Made by a program: the position numbers and the translations under genes. The notes below the pieces were generated by a model. The model had not been told where the DNA came from and made no database searches. It saw only the letters and a list, made by a program, of their open reading frames with translations. From the NCBI RefSeq assembly GCF_000720485.1, contig NZ_JOAX01000002.1, positions 402,931 to 466,930 of the forward strand: DNA of 64,000 nucleotides, given 5' to 3'. This stretch comes from Streptomyces ochraceiscleroticus. GTDB lineage: Bacteria > Actinomycetota > Actinomycetes > Streptomycetales > Streptomycetaceae. Shown piece by piece: positions 53,187 through 61,815 of this stretch. Within the stretch, counting starts at the first letter, position 1. Every line of letters starts with the position of its first letter.

Positions 53187-53759
53187 ATGACTGGGGGAAG
53201 GGCGACGGGTACGGACACCCGCGCCCGGGAGAACGCCGCCGCCATGAGCGGCGCCGCGGCGAAGCTGAACGAGGCGGCCGCCGAGCTGGGCACGCAGATC
53301 GTCCGTTTCGGACGGCTGATCACCACGTGGCGGCGGAGCGCCAGGACGGACGGCGGCGCCGCGGACCGGGTACTGCTCGCCAAGCTCGTGAACCACGGGG
53401 ACCGGCGCGCCACCGACCTGGCCGCCGACGCCTTCCTCGACCTCTCGACCGTGAGCCGCCAGGTGCGCTCGCTGGTCGACCGGGGACTGGTCGAGCGCTA
53501 TCCGGATCCGGAGGACCGCAGGGGGACGCTGCTGCGCGCGACCGACGCAGGGCACGCGGCCTTCCAGGTGTACCGGCAGCAGCGCGACAGCAAGCTGGCC
53601 GCTCTCCTGGAGCGCTGGCCCGAGGAGGACCGGGACCATCTGGTCCGCCTGCTGGGCCGGCTCAACGACGACCTGGAAGAGGCCCGGCACACCCGCATCC
53701 CGCCCCATCCCCCGGAAAGCCGGGACACCGCCGTGAAGCAGAAAGACACACCAGCGTGA
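53187..53759 (+). CDS. MarR-family regulator of the adjacent exporter
   Basis: A 190-aa MarR protein with the winged helix at about residues 60-125 (RVLLAKLVNHGDRRATDLAADAFLDLSTVSRQVRSLVDRGLVERYPDPEDRRG). The N-terminal 20 residues look disordered. Its stop overlaps the exporter start (GTGA), so the two are coupled. Two inverted repeats upstream suggest autoregulation, probably relieved by an exported compound. The start ATG 53187 is reasonable; a later ATG at about 53244 is possible. Confidence 0.82.
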   Translation: MTGGRATGTDTRARENAAAMSGAAAKLNEAAAELGTQIVRFGRLITTWRRSARTDGGAADRVLLAKLVNHGDRRATDLAADAFLDLSTVSRQVRSLVDRGLVERYPDPEDRRGTLLRATDAGHAAFQVYRQQRDSKLAALLERWPEEDRDHLVRLLGRLNDDLEEARHTRIPPHPPESRDTAVKQKDTPA

Positions 53760-56344
53760 GTACCACGAAAAGCCCCGAGATAGCGGGGACGGCGCCGACA
53801 GCCGGGACGGGGGCCCTCAGTCACCGGCAGATCCTGACCATCCTCAGCGGACTGATGCTGGGCATGTTCCTGGCGGCGCTCGACCAGACCATCGTCAGCA
53901 CCTCCATCCGGACCATCGCGGATGACCTGCACGGCCTCAGCCAGCAGGCATGGGCGACCACCGCCTACCTGATCACCTCGACGATCGCCACGCCGCTCTA
54001 CGGCAAGCTGTCCGACCTGCACGGCCGCAAACCGTACTACCTGGCGGCGATCAGCATCTTCGTCGTGGGCTCGGTGCTGTGCACCTTCTCCACCTCGATG
54101 ACCGAACTGGCCGTCTTCCGGGCGATCCAGGGCCTGGGCGCCGGTGGCCTGATGTCGCTGGCCCTGGCGATCATCGGTGACATCGTCCCGCCGCGCGAGC
54201 GCGCCCGGTACCAGGGCTACATGCTCGGTACGTTCGCCACCTCCAGCGTGGCCGGGCCGCTCATCGGCGGCGCGCTGGCCGGCCAGGCCACCCTGCTCGG
54301 CATCACCGGCTGGCGCTGGGTCTTCCTGGTCAACGTGCCGGTCGGCATCATCGCGCTGTTCGTGGTCGCCAAGGTCCTGAACATCCCGCACACCCGCCGC
54401 GACCGGCGCATCGACTGGTGGGGCGCGCTCACCATCGCCATCGGCGTGGTCCCGCTGCTGCTCGTCGCCGAACAGGGCCGCGAGTGGGGCTGGGGCTCGG
54501 CCACGTCCGTCGCCTGTTACGTCATCGGCGCGCTGGGCATCATCGCCTGGATCTTCGTCGAGCGGCGGATCGGCGACGACGCGCTCATCCCGATGCGGCT
54601 CTTCCGCAACGGCACCTTCAGCAAGACCAGTCTGCTGTCCGTGTTCATCGGCATGGGCATGTTCGGCGGGATGATGATGATCCCGCAGTACCTGCAGATC
54701 GTGAAGGGATCCAGCCCCACCAAGTCGGGCCTGGAGATGCTGCCGCTGATGGCGGGCATGATGATCGCCTCCATCGTCACCGGCCAGATCACCTCCAAGA
54801 CCGGTAAGTACAAGATCTTCCCGATCATCGGCACGGCCCTGATGGTGGCGGCGCTACTGCTCTTCCACTTCCGGGTCCAGTGGGACACCCCGCTGTGGCA
54901 GACCATGGTCTACATGGTCGTCTTCGGCCTCGGCCTGGGCTCCTGCATGCAGACCCTCGTCCTCGCGGTGCAGAACGCGGTGCCGCCGGGCGACATGGGC
55001 GTGGCGACCGCCTCGTCCACCTTCTTCCGCCAGATGGGCGCCACCGCCGGTACCGCGATCTTCCTGTCGCTGCTCTTCAGCACCGTCGGGGACAAGATCG
55101 GCTCGGCGTTCAAGGAGGCGGCCGGCACCGATCGCTTCCAGGCAGCGCTGCACGACCCGGCAGTGCTGCACGACCCGGCCAGCAAGCCGGTGCTCGACAT
55201 GCTTCAGCACCCGGCCGCCGGCGGCTCCTCCTCGGTCCTGAGCGACTCCTCGTTCATCCAGAAGCTCGACCCGCGGCTGGCCGAGCCCTTCCAGCGCGGC
55301 TTCACCGACTCGATGCACGGCGTGTTCCTGCTGGGCGCGATCATCATCGCGGTGGCGTTCGTGCTGGTGCTCTTCGTCAAGGAGGTGCCGCTGCGGCAGG
55401 TCTCCGGCCTCCAGGCGCGCGCCTCCGAGGAGGAGGCCGCGACGGCCGGTACGGCACCGGCCGACGCCACGGCCGCCGCCGCGCCGGTGGACACGGTGAA
55501 GGACGCGCCGGCCGCCGCGCCCGGTACGGAGAGCGCGGACTCCGGGACGGACCTCGCGGACCGTGCCGAACCCGTCGCGGGCCCCGGCATCAGCGGGCAG
55601 GTGCGCGACGGCCAGGGCCTCCCGCTGGCGGGCGCCGCGGTGACCCTGATCGACATCGGCGGCCGGCAGCTCGGCCACGCCCGTACCGCGCGGGACGGCA
55701 GCTACGCCCTCGCGGCGCCGGGGGTCGGGACGTACGTGCTCATCGCGGCCTCCGGTACCCGGCAGCCGCAGGCGGCGACCGTGGTCGTGGGCGACGAGGT
55801 CGTCCCGTACGACCTCGCGCTCAAGGGCGCGGCCGGGCTGAGCGGTCAGGTGCGCGACAGCCGGGGCGCGGTCCCGGTGCCGGGCGCGCTGGTCGTGGCC
55901 ACGGACCTGCGCGGTGACGTGGTGGCCTCGGCCGTGGCCGGCCAGGACGGCGACTTCGTCTTCGGCGACCTGGTCCCCGGCAGCTACACGCTGGCCGTCA
56001 GCGCGGCGGGCCACCGTCCCGCCGCCCTCCAGGCCGAGGTCGGCTCCGGCGAGACCAACTGGTACGAGGCGCGGCTCGCGCCCTGTGCCCGGATCTGCGG
56101 CACCGTGCGGACCGGGCAGGGCGAACCGCTCGCCGACGCCCGGGTGACCCTGCTGGACCCGGCGGGCAACACGGTGCTCTCCGTCATCACCGGTGAGGAC
56201 GGCGCGTACGCCTTCACCGACCTCGACGGCGGCCAGTACACGATCATCGCCAGCGGTTACGCACCGGCGGTCGCGTCGCTGCGGCTGGAGGACGGCGGCC
56301 GTACCGGCTTCGACATCGACCTGACGCACGACGCCGTGTCCTGA
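53756..56344 (+). CDS. DHA2 MFS exporter with three C-terminal carboxypeptidase-regulatory-like repeats
   Basis: An 862-aa fusion. Residues about 20-545 are a 14-span DHA2 exporter (LGMFLAALDQTIVSTSIRTIADDL, YGKLSDLHGRKPYYL, AIQGLGAGGLMSLALAIIGD). An Ala-rich linker (about 550-608) leads to three repeats at about 611-694, 695-780 and 781-862. Each has the beta-sandwich pattern G-x-V-R-x-G-x-G-x-P-L-x-x-A with DGSYAL, DGDFVFGDL or DGAYAFTDL, as in CarboxypepD_reg/Cna-B-like domains. These are normally extracellular. GTG 53756 overlaps the MarR stop. Confidence 0.82.
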   Translation: MSTTKSPEIAGTAPTAGTGALSHRQILTILSGLMLGMFLAALDQTIVSTSIRTIADDLHGLSQQAWATTAYLITSTIATPLYGKLSDLHGRKPYYLAAISIFVVGSVLCTFSTSMTELAVFRAIQGLGAGGLMSLALAIIGDIVPPRERARYQGYMLGTFATSSVAGPLIGGALAGQATLLGITGWRWVFLVNVPVGIIALFVVAKVLNIPHTRRDRRIDWWGALTIAIGVVPLLLVAEQGREWGWGSATSVACYVIGALGIIAWIFVERRIGDDALIPMRLFRNGTFSKTSLLSVFIGMGMFGGMMMIPQYLQIVKGSSPTKSGLEMLPLMAGMMIASIVTGQITSKTGKYKIFPIIGTALMVAALLLFHFRVQWDTPLWQTMVYMVVFGLGLGSCMQTLVLAVQNAVPPGDMGVATASSTFFRQMGATAGTAIFLSLLFSTVGDKIGSAFKEAAGTDRFQAALHDPAVLHDPASKPVLDMLQHPAAGGSSSVLSDSSFIQKLDPRLAEPFQRGFTDSMHGVFLLGAIIIAVAFVLVLFVKEVPLRQVSGLQARASEEEAATAGTAPADATAAAAPVDTVKDAPAAAPGTESADSGTDLADRAEPVAGPGISGQVRDGQGLPLAGAAVTLIDIGGRQLGHARTARDGSYALAAPGVGTYVLIAASGTRQPQAATVVVGDEVVPYDLALKGAAGLSGQVRDSRGAVPVPGALVVATDLRGDVVASAVAGQDGDFVFGDLVPGSYTLAVSAAGHRPAALQAEVGSGETNWYEARLAPCARICGTVRTGQGEPLADARVTLLDPAGNTVLSVITGEDGAYAFTDLDGGQYTIIASGYAPAVASLRLEDGGRTGFDIDLTHDAVS

Positions 56345-56478
56345 GCCGATGGCCCGTCACACGACGGCCCGGCACGCTCCTCCGGGGGGTGTGCCGGGCC
56401 GTTCCGCTGTGGACCGGCAAATGTGCGGGTGTGGTGAGGGGCGTCCCTGCGGTGATTTCCGGCAAGTGGACGGGCGGT

Positions 56479-56488
56479 AACATAGAGG
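56479..56488. promoter_or_regulatory. Shared butyrolactone-type operator, copy 1 (receptor gene)
   Basis: AACATAGAGG lies 39-48 bp upstream of the receptor GTG. It shares the 14-mer TAACATAGAGGGCA with copy 3. The site in front of the receptor's own gene fits autorepression, as known for ScbR/ArpA-type proteins. Confidence 0.72.
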
Positions 56489-56526
56489 GCAGTCGTTTTC
56501 TTTGCTCAAGTGGGCTGGAGTACCGC

Positions 56527-57159
56527 GTGGCACGAGTGAGGCAGGACCGGGCGATCCGTACGCGAGGTGTCATCTTGCGTGCAGCCGCCCAGGTGTTCGA
56601 CGAGTACGGTCTTGCCGGATCGAGCATCAGCAAGATCATGACGCGCGCCGGTACGACCCAGGGGGCGATGTACTTCCACTTCAAGTCCAAGGAGAACCTC
56701 GCCCGCGCGGTCATCAACGAGCAGGCCGCCGACCTCTCGCTGCCGGAGCGGCCGGAGGGGCTGGCGCAGCTCATCGGGCTGACGTTCTTCCTGGCCCGCG
56801 AGATGCAGAGCAACGTGCTCTTCCGCGCCGGCGTCACGCTGGCCGTCGAGCAGGGCCAGGTCGGGCTGCGGGACTTCAGCCCGTACGACATGTGGGCGGA
56901 CCTGTTCCGCGGCGAGCTGGAAGCGGCCCGGAGCAAGGGCGAGCTGCAGGACGACGTGGACGTCGCCGAGGTCGCGCAGCTCCTCGTCGCGGCGTACACC
57001 GGGTCCCAGGTCATGTCGAACCTGCTCACCGGCCCCGACCGGGCCGACCTGCCGGAGCGGATCGGCCGGATGTGGCGGTACGTCCTCCCGGGCATCGCCC
57101 AGCCGGACAGGCTGGCGGAGCTGCGGGAGGTCGCCGAGCGCACCGGGCCGGCGGCGTGA
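56527..57159 (+). CDS. Gamma-butyrolactone receptor (ArpA/ScbR family TetR)
   Basis: A 210-aa TetR protein of the ArpA group. It has QDRAIRTRGVILRAAAQVFDEYGLAGSSISKIMTRAGTTQGAMYFHFKSKENLARAVI and, in the ligand domain, SPYDMWADLF with Trp123 where the ligand-contacting Trp of CprB-like receptors lies. It should release its operators on binding the butyrolactone. GTG 56527 has GGAG upstream. Its stop overlaps the epimerase start (GTGA). A shared operator precedes it, and the afsA-type gene is 3.4 kb away. Confidence 0.85.
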   Translation: MARVRQDRAIRTRGVILRAAAQVFDEYGLAGSSISKIMTRAGTTQGAMYFHFKSKENLARAVINEQAADLSLPERPEGLAQLIGLTFFLAREMQSNVLFRAGVTLAVEQGQVGLRDFSPYDMWADLFRGELEAARSKGELQDDVDVAEVAQLLVAAYTGSQVMSNLLTGPDRADLPERIGRMWRYVLPGIAQPDRLAELREVAERTGPAA

Positions 57160-58103
57160 CGCCGCGCACGGTACTGCTGAGCGGGGCGAGCGGCTTCATC
57201 GGCTCCGCCGTGCAGGCCGCGCTCCGGGCGCACGGCGCGGACATCACCGTACGGGCGCTCTCCCGTACGGACGGCCCGGACTCGGTGCGCGCCGACCTGA
57301 CCGACCCGGACTCCCTGCGGGGCGTGGCCGCGGGGGTCGACGTCCTCGTGCACCTGGCCTCCCGGGTGTCGGGCGAGGAAGAGGCGTGCCGGGCGGTGAA
57401 CATCGTCGGTACGCAGGCGCTGATGCGGGAGGCGCGGCAGGCCGGGGTGCGGCGGATCGTCCACCTCTCGACCGCCGCGGTGTACGGCCTGGGACCGCAC
57501 CGCGGGATCGCCGTGGACGAGGTGGAACCCGCCCCCGTGTCGGCCGCGAGCCGCACCCGGCTGGCGGGGGAGCGCACGGCGCTGGACGCGGGTGCCGTGG
57601 TGCTGCGGCCGTACCTGATCACCGGCGCCGGTGACCGCTGGGTCGTGCCCGCCCTGGCCGAGCTGGTCCGCCGGGTCCCGGCGCGGTGGGACGGCGGGCA
57701 GGCGCGGCTGTCGCTGGTCGACGTGCGGGATCTCGCGCGGCTCGTCGCGGAACTGGCGTGCGGCGAAGCGGAAGTGGCCAGCGGTGTGTACCACGCCGCG
57801 CACCCCGAGCCGGTGCGCCTCGGCGCCCTGCTGGACACGCTCGCGGGGCTCGGGGTGATCCCCGAGGTGCCGCAGGAGGCATGGGACTGGCAGCGGTGCG
57901 TGGACCGGCTGCGGGAGTACCCGGGCGCCATGAGTGAGCGTCAGTTCGAGCTGATGGCACGGGAACACTGGTACCGCAGCGAGGAGATCTGGCGGCTGGC
58001 GGGCGTGCCGGCCGGACCGGGGCCGCTGCACCGGTTCGCCGAGTCGGCTTCCTGGTACAGGGAGTACCTGGCCGGTACGGCGGTCGGTACCGGCGTCGGC
58101 TGA
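57156..58103 (+). CDS. NAD-dependent epimerase/dehydratase-like protein of the butyrolactone cluster
   Basis: A 315-aa extended-SDR protein. The nucleotide motif is VLLSGASGFIGSAV at the N-terminus, then DVLVHLAS and IVHLSTAAVYG. The usual Tyr-x3-Lys catalytic pair is absent: the segment reads PVSAASRTRLAGER, with no Tyr and Arg in the Lys position. It is coupled to the receptor gene by GTGA. Homologues in other butyrolactone loci are thought to tailor the signal. With the altered active site it may be non-catalytic or use another chemistry. Confidence 0.75.
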   Translation: MTPRTVLLSGASGFIGSAVQAALRAHGADITVRALSRTDGPDSVRADLTDPDSLRGVAAGVDVLVHLASRVSGEEEACRAVNIVGTQALMREARQAGVRRIVHLSTAAVYGLGPHRGIAVDEVEPAPVSAASRTRLAGERTALDAGAVVLRPYLITGAGDRWVVPALAELVRRVPARWDGGQARLSLVDVRDLARLVAELACGEAEVASGVYHAAHPEPVRLGALLDTLAGLGVIPEVPQEAWDWQRCVDRLREYPGAMSERQFELMAREHWYRSEEIWRLAGVPAGPGPLHRFAESASWYREYLAGTAVGTGVG

Positions 58104-58225
58104 GCCTGTCCGGTGTGTGAGCCGTCCGGCGCCGCCGGGGCCTGAGCCGTCCGGCGTTCGAGCCGCCCGGCCGGATGTGCCGGCGGGCGGCCCCTGCGGT
58201 GCTCGGACGCGGCCTACGCGGCCGG

Positions 58226-59359
58226 TCAGGCCGCCTGCTGCCAGGCGGCGGCCATGCGCACATGGTGCGCGTGCGCTGCGGAGACGAGTGTCATGTGGCG
58301 GTGCCAGCCGGGGTAGGAACGGCCCTCGAAGTCGTGCAGCCCGTGGTCCAGCAGCGTGTCCGGGGCGGGGGCGAGAGGCACGGTCAGCAGGTCGGCGAGG
58401 GCGGCGAGCCGCGCGGTGGGCAGGTCGGTGAGCCAGATGTGGCGCGGCCCGCCGTCGGCCGGCCAGGTGACGACGGGCTGCAGCGGGCGCGGGCTGCCCG
58501 GGACGTGCACCAGCGCGGGCGCCAGGCGCAGGTGAGCCGCGGCCGGGCCCAGCGGAGTGGTGGCGGCACGCCCGAGGCGCTGCAGGAGCTGCCGGGCGGG
58601 GAGCGCCCCGGTGGGCTGCGGCCCTCGCACATGGCGGGTCGGGCGCAGCAGGCCGATGGCGACCGGCGTGGTGGACGGGACGCGCAGCGCGAAGCCGTGG
58701 CCGCGCGCGGTGAGAGCCGTCAACAGGGGCTGTACGCCGGTGTGGTGGGCGGCGGTGGCCAGGACCGGTACCTCGTGGGCGACGGGTAGGCCGAGCAGGT
58801 CCAGCGTGAGGTCGTGCGGCGCGCGTGCGCGTGCGGACTCGGGCACGCAGACGCGGGCGCGCAGCCGCGCGTCCTCGCTCCAGCGGCCCGGCAGGTGCAG
58901 TCGCCAGTCGAGCGGCGTGGTGCCGTACTCGGTGGCCAGGAACAGCCCGAACGCCCACTGGCAGCCCACCGTCCGGCCGCTCGTGGGATCGAAGCGCCGG
59001 TGGACCCCGACGGAGTGCTGTCCGCGCTTCGGGATCAGGACGGGCGCCGGGATCAGGGCGCGCGGCGGGAGCCGGCGTGCGCACCAGTCGGCGAGGCGCC
59101 TGCGGACCGGCTCCCACCGCCAGGTGCTCGCGTTGACGATCTGGTGCAGGGACTGCCACGCGGTGTCCGAAGTGCTCACCGTCCAGGCCATGTTGCGTAC
59201 GGACTTCTTGCCCGGGGTCGAGCACAGTCCCCTGAGATAGGCGGTGGCCCACCGGCGCTGGTCGGCGCGCGGGAGGTCCTGGAAAAGGTGCCGAGCCAGG
59301 TCGTCGGCCGGGTGGTGCGGCACCGGCCGTACCGGGCCGCTCCCGTGAAGCTCGGTCAT
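58226..59359 (-). CDS. IS701-type transposase-derived protein, catalytically degenerate
   Basis: A 377-aa protein with the IS701/IS4-like layout: RRWATAYLRGLCSTPGKKSVRNMA, then PKRGQHSVGVHRRFDPTSGRTVGCQ, PLDWRLHLPGRW, and at the end DFEGRSYPGWHRHMTLVSAAHAH. In active relatives Asp lies in the DDT-type motif before PKRG and in the later VxAD motif; here these read LIPAPVL and VLATAAHH. Only the Glu of FEGRS remains. The frame is intact, ATG 59359 has AGGGAG, and a shared operator lies upstream, so it looks like a domesticated, regulated gene rather than a decaying element. Confidence 0.72.
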   Translation of the reverse strand: MTELHGSGPVRPVPHHPADDLARHLFQDLPRADQRRWATAYLRGLCSTPGKKSVRNMAWTVSTSDTAWQSLHQIVNASTWRWEPVRRRLADWCARRLPPRALIPAPVLIPKRGQHSVGVHRRFDPTSGRTVGCQWAFGLFLATEYGTTPLDWRLHLPGRWSEDARLRARVCVPESARARAPHDLTLDLLGLPVAHEVPVLATAAHHTGVQPLLTALTARGHGFALRVPSTTPVAIGLLRPTRHVRGPQPTGALPARQLLQRLGRAATTPLGPAAAHLRLAPALVHVPGSPRPLQPVVTWPADGGPRHIWLTDLPTARLAALADLLTVPLAPAPDTLLDHGLHDFEGRSYPGWHRHMTLVSAAHAHHVRMAAAWQQAA

Positions 59360-59416
59360 GGCGGCTCCCTTCGAACATGCGGGCAGGGGTGTCGGTGCCG
59401 AAAGAATAGCGAACAA

Positions 59417-59426
59417 CCTCTATGTT
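59417..59426. promoter_or_regulatory. Shared operator, copy 2 (transposase-derived gene)
   Basis: CCTCTATGTT (AACATAGAGG on the minus strand) lies 58-67 bp upstream of the minus-strand start. On the minus strand it is part of AAACATAGAGGTTGTTCGC, a 19-mer identical to copy 4, followed by a -10-like TATTCT. Confidence 0.75.
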
Positions 59427-59729
59427 TTTGAAGGGGCGGTCCGTCGGGGGGTGTTGAGGGGGCGCCGGGGTCGGTCCGCCGCGCCCGGCGGAGCGCCGTC
59501 CCGGCGACCGGTGACCTGCCAAAGCCGTCACCGGGCCACGTCGCGGGGTGCTCGTTGGCGTGTACAACGGGTTAACGTCTCTTTCCACGGGGATTGCGGT
59601 GAGGACGTGTGTCCGGCCGATTGGCCGGTGTACTCAGCGGCACCCCGTCCGAAAGCCCCCGATCCCCCTTCAGGCCCGGCCCGCCGAGCGGCGGCTCCCG
59701 GGTGAGGTTTGTCGAATTGGTGGCATCAG
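59427..59729. other. Gap between the transposase-derived gene and the second TetR gene
   Basis: About 300 bp holding the leader of the second TetR gene. No gene with a ribosome-binding site or family features is seen, and no further copy of the AACATAGAGG core occurs here, so this TetR gene may be controlled differently. Confidence 0.4.
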
Positions 59730-60314
59730 ATGAAGCAGGAACGCGCCATGGTCACCCGGGGACGTCTGACGCGTGCGGCGGCCGGGGAGTTCGCCCGCCA
59801 GGGGTACGCAGGCACCTCACTGCAGGTCGTGTGCAAGGAGGCGGAGGTCTCCATGGGCGCGCTGACCTTCCATTTCCGGGCCAAGAGCGAGCTGGCCGAG
59901 GCGGTCGCCGAGGCGGCGGTCGCCGAGACCGGCGCCGTGGTGGCCGAGGCGAAGGGATGCGGTGGCGATCCGCTGGCGGCCATGTCCGGCCTCGCCTGTG
60001 ACCTGGCGGATCTGCTGGCCCGCAGCCCCGCCGTCCGCGCGATGGTGCGGCTGGAGGAGGAGCGGATCATCGCCGCCGGCGGGTGGCAGGCGGCGTGGGA
60101 GCCGGCCGTGCGCGCCATGCTGGAGTGCGCGCGGCAGCGTGACGACCTGACCGCCGAGATCGAGGTGGAGACCGTGGTGCAGCTCGCCGCGCACCTGCTG
60201 AACGGCACCGCCGTCACCCTGCACGCCCGCCCCGACGCCGATGAGGTGGCGGCGCTCGCGCACATCTGGGCCGCGGTCATGCGGGGCATCCGCGCGTCGG
60301 TGGCGGCGCACTGA
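59730..60314 (+). CDS. Second butyrolactone-receptor-like TetR (possible pseudo-receptor)
   Basis: A 194-aa TetR protein of the same group: KQERAMVTRGRLTRAAAGEFARQGYAGTSLQVVCKEAEVSMGALTFHFRAKSELAEAV. The ligand domain is shorter and lacks the YDMW motif of the first receptor, as in JadR2/ScbR2-like pseudo-receptors, which bind antibiotics or foreign signals. ATG 59730 is chosen because KQERA is the usual start; an in-frame TTG lies at 59709. Pseudo-receptor status is inference. Confidence 0.78.
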   Translation: MKQERAMVTRGRLTRAAAGEFARQGYAGTSLQVVCKEAEVSMGALTFHFRAKSELAEAVAEAAVAETGAVVAEAKGCGGDPLAAMSGLACDLADLLARSPAVRAMVRLEEERIIAAGGWQAAWEPAVRAMLECARQRDDLTAEIEVETVVQLAAHLLNGTAVTLHARPDADEVAALAHIWAAVMRGIRASVAAH

Positions 60315-60507
60315 CGGCCCGCGGGGCGGCCGCTCGCTGACGGGACGTCACCGGGTCTGGTGGCGGGCGCATTTCAGCCCGAATTCCTCGTCGACCGACC
60401 GGAATGTTCCCTTCCTGAAGTGGGTCGCAGAAAGTCTTGATGCGGCAGGGGTGCTGGTCACGGATGGTGCGCAGGGGAGGGAGGGGCGCCGGTGGGGCGG
60501 CCGGTGG

Positions 60508-60536
60508 TCGACAAAAAAAAGAATGCCCTCTATGTT
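60508..60536 (+). promoter_or_regulatory. afsA-type promoter overlapped by operator copy 3
   Basis: TCGACA (60508-60513) and TATGTT (60531-60536) are spaced by 17 bp and separated by a run of eight A (60513-60520). The operator core CCTCTATGTT (60527-60536) covers the -10, so a bound receptor would block polymerase. The start codon is 62 nt downstream. Confidence 0.7.
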
Positions 60537-60597
60537 ATGCCGTGCCACGGCCCAGTGCCTTGTGCGGCCAACGCACAACGAGGGAAAGGATGCTGAC

Positions 60598-61590
60598 GTG
60601 CCCCGATTTGCCACCGTCCCGGACGCCACTGCTCGCTACGAGGTCATCCCGCAGCAGTTCGTCCACAAGCTCGACCCGGACGAGGTGCTGCTCACCGGAT
60701 GGCGGAAGACCGGTCCGGACACCTACGAGGTGACCGCCCGCCGGCCCCACACCCACAGCTTCTACCTGAGCGGCAACGGCGGGTACGACCCGCTGCTGTT
60801 CGCCGAGACCGTCCGCCAGCTCCTTCCCCTGCTCTCCCACGCCGCCTACGGAGTGCCGCTGGGACACCAGCTCATCTGGGACGACTTCACCTACAGCCTG
60901 GACGCCGGCGCCCTGGCCGCGGTCGTCCCCGGGATACCCGTCCGGCTGGTCGCCCGCTGTACCGCCGTCACCCGCCGCAGCAGCCGCGCGTCGGCCATCG
61001 TCCTGCACGCCGAGGCGTACCAGGGCAGCCGCCGCCTGGGAGAGGCCCGCACCCGCTTCACCGTGCACAGCCCCGCCGTCTACCAGAGACTGCGCGGCGC
61101 CTACGGTGACGCGCAGCGCGCCATGGCCAACGCCGTGCTCCCCGGACTGCCGCTGCCGGCCCGGCGGGTGGGCCGCGTCTCGCCCTACGACGTCGTCCTC
61201 TCCCCGGACGCCGCGACCGGGCGCTGGCAGCTCTGTGTCGACACCGGCCACCCGGTCCTCTTCGACCACCCGGTCGACCATGTGCCCGGCATGCTGCTCC
61301 TGGAGGCAGCCCGCCAGGCGACGCAGGCCATGGCCGACCCGCTGCCGGTCGTCCCGGTGACGATGCACACCGAGTTCCACCGCTACATCGAGCTGGACGC
61401 CCCCTGCTGGGTCGAGGTCGAGGCGCTGCCCGCCGACCCGTCGGGCCGCTGCCGGCTGCGGGTGAGCATGCGTCAGCACGAGACGGTCTGCTTCGTCGCG
61501 GACGTCTCCGTGGAGCGCGCGCCGGGCTCCTTCCCGCTGCCGGTACTCGCCTCGCGCGAAGCGCACGCCGCCGCCCCCGCCCTGGTCTGA
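60598..61590 (+). CDS. afsA: AfsA-family gamma-butyrolactone synthase
   Basis: A 330-aa AfsA-type protein with two hotdog-like halves. The first has VHKLDPDEVLLTGWRK, HTHSFYLSGNG and YDPLLFAETVRQLLPLLSHAAYGVPLGHQLIWDD. The second has NCPVLFDHPVDHVPGMLLLEAARQA-type sequence. The family condenses dihydroxyacetone phosphate with a beta-ketoacyl thioester, the first step to A-factor-like signals. GTG 60598 has AAAGGA 8 nt upstream. Its promoter is covered by the shared operator, giving the usual receptor-synthase loop. The symbol is by family, not proven orthology. Confidence 0.88.
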   Translation: MPRFATVPDATARYEVIPQQFVHKLDPDEVLLTGWRKTGPDTYEVTARRPHTHSFYLSGNGGYDPLLFAETVRQLLPLLSHAAYGVPLGHQLIWDDFTYSLDAGALAAVVPGIPVRLVARCTAVTRRSSRASAIVLHAEAYQGSRRLGEARTRFTVHSPAVYQRLRGAYGDAQRAMANAVLPGLPLPARRVGRVSPYDVVLSPDAATGRWQLCVDTGHPVLFDHPVDHVPGMLLLEAARQATQAMADPLPVVPVTMHTEFHRYIELDAPCWVEVEALPADPSGRCRLRVSMRQHETVCFVADVSVERAPGSFPLPVLASREAHAAAPALV

Positions 61591-61609
61591 CCGGCGGGCC
61601 CGTCGCGCG

Positions 61610-61624
61610 GACGCCGCCGGCGTC
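61610..61624 (+). terminator. Hairpin after the afsA-type gene
   Basis: GACGCC-GCC-GGCGTC forms a short perfect stem 20 nt after the stop. A second stem (CGCGCCCC/GGGGCGCG at about 61764-61784) follows, with T7 at 61799-61805. Together they probably end this transcript. Confidence 0.5.
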
Positions 61625-61815
61625 GTCCCGCTCACGCCTTCACCGGGCCGTCCCGGACCTTCCACCCGCGCACCCTCTTTCCTGTGCTTTCCTGTGGCTT
61701 TCCTGTGTGAAAGGGGTGCGCGGCAGCTGCGCCAGGACGCCGCCACCCCTGCCCGGCCGGTGCCGCGCCCCTGTCCGGGGCGCGCACCGTCCTGGGCGTT
61801 TTTTTCTCTCCCAGA

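Noticed and set aside
58226..59359. An active insertion sequence
   Set aside because: Two catalytic acidic residues are missing and I saw no terminal inverted repeats or target duplication. It is treated as a transposase-derived gene.
59709..59729. TTG 59709 as start of the second TetR gene
   Set aside because: The family start is at KQERA, reached from ATG 59730, and TTG starts are rare.
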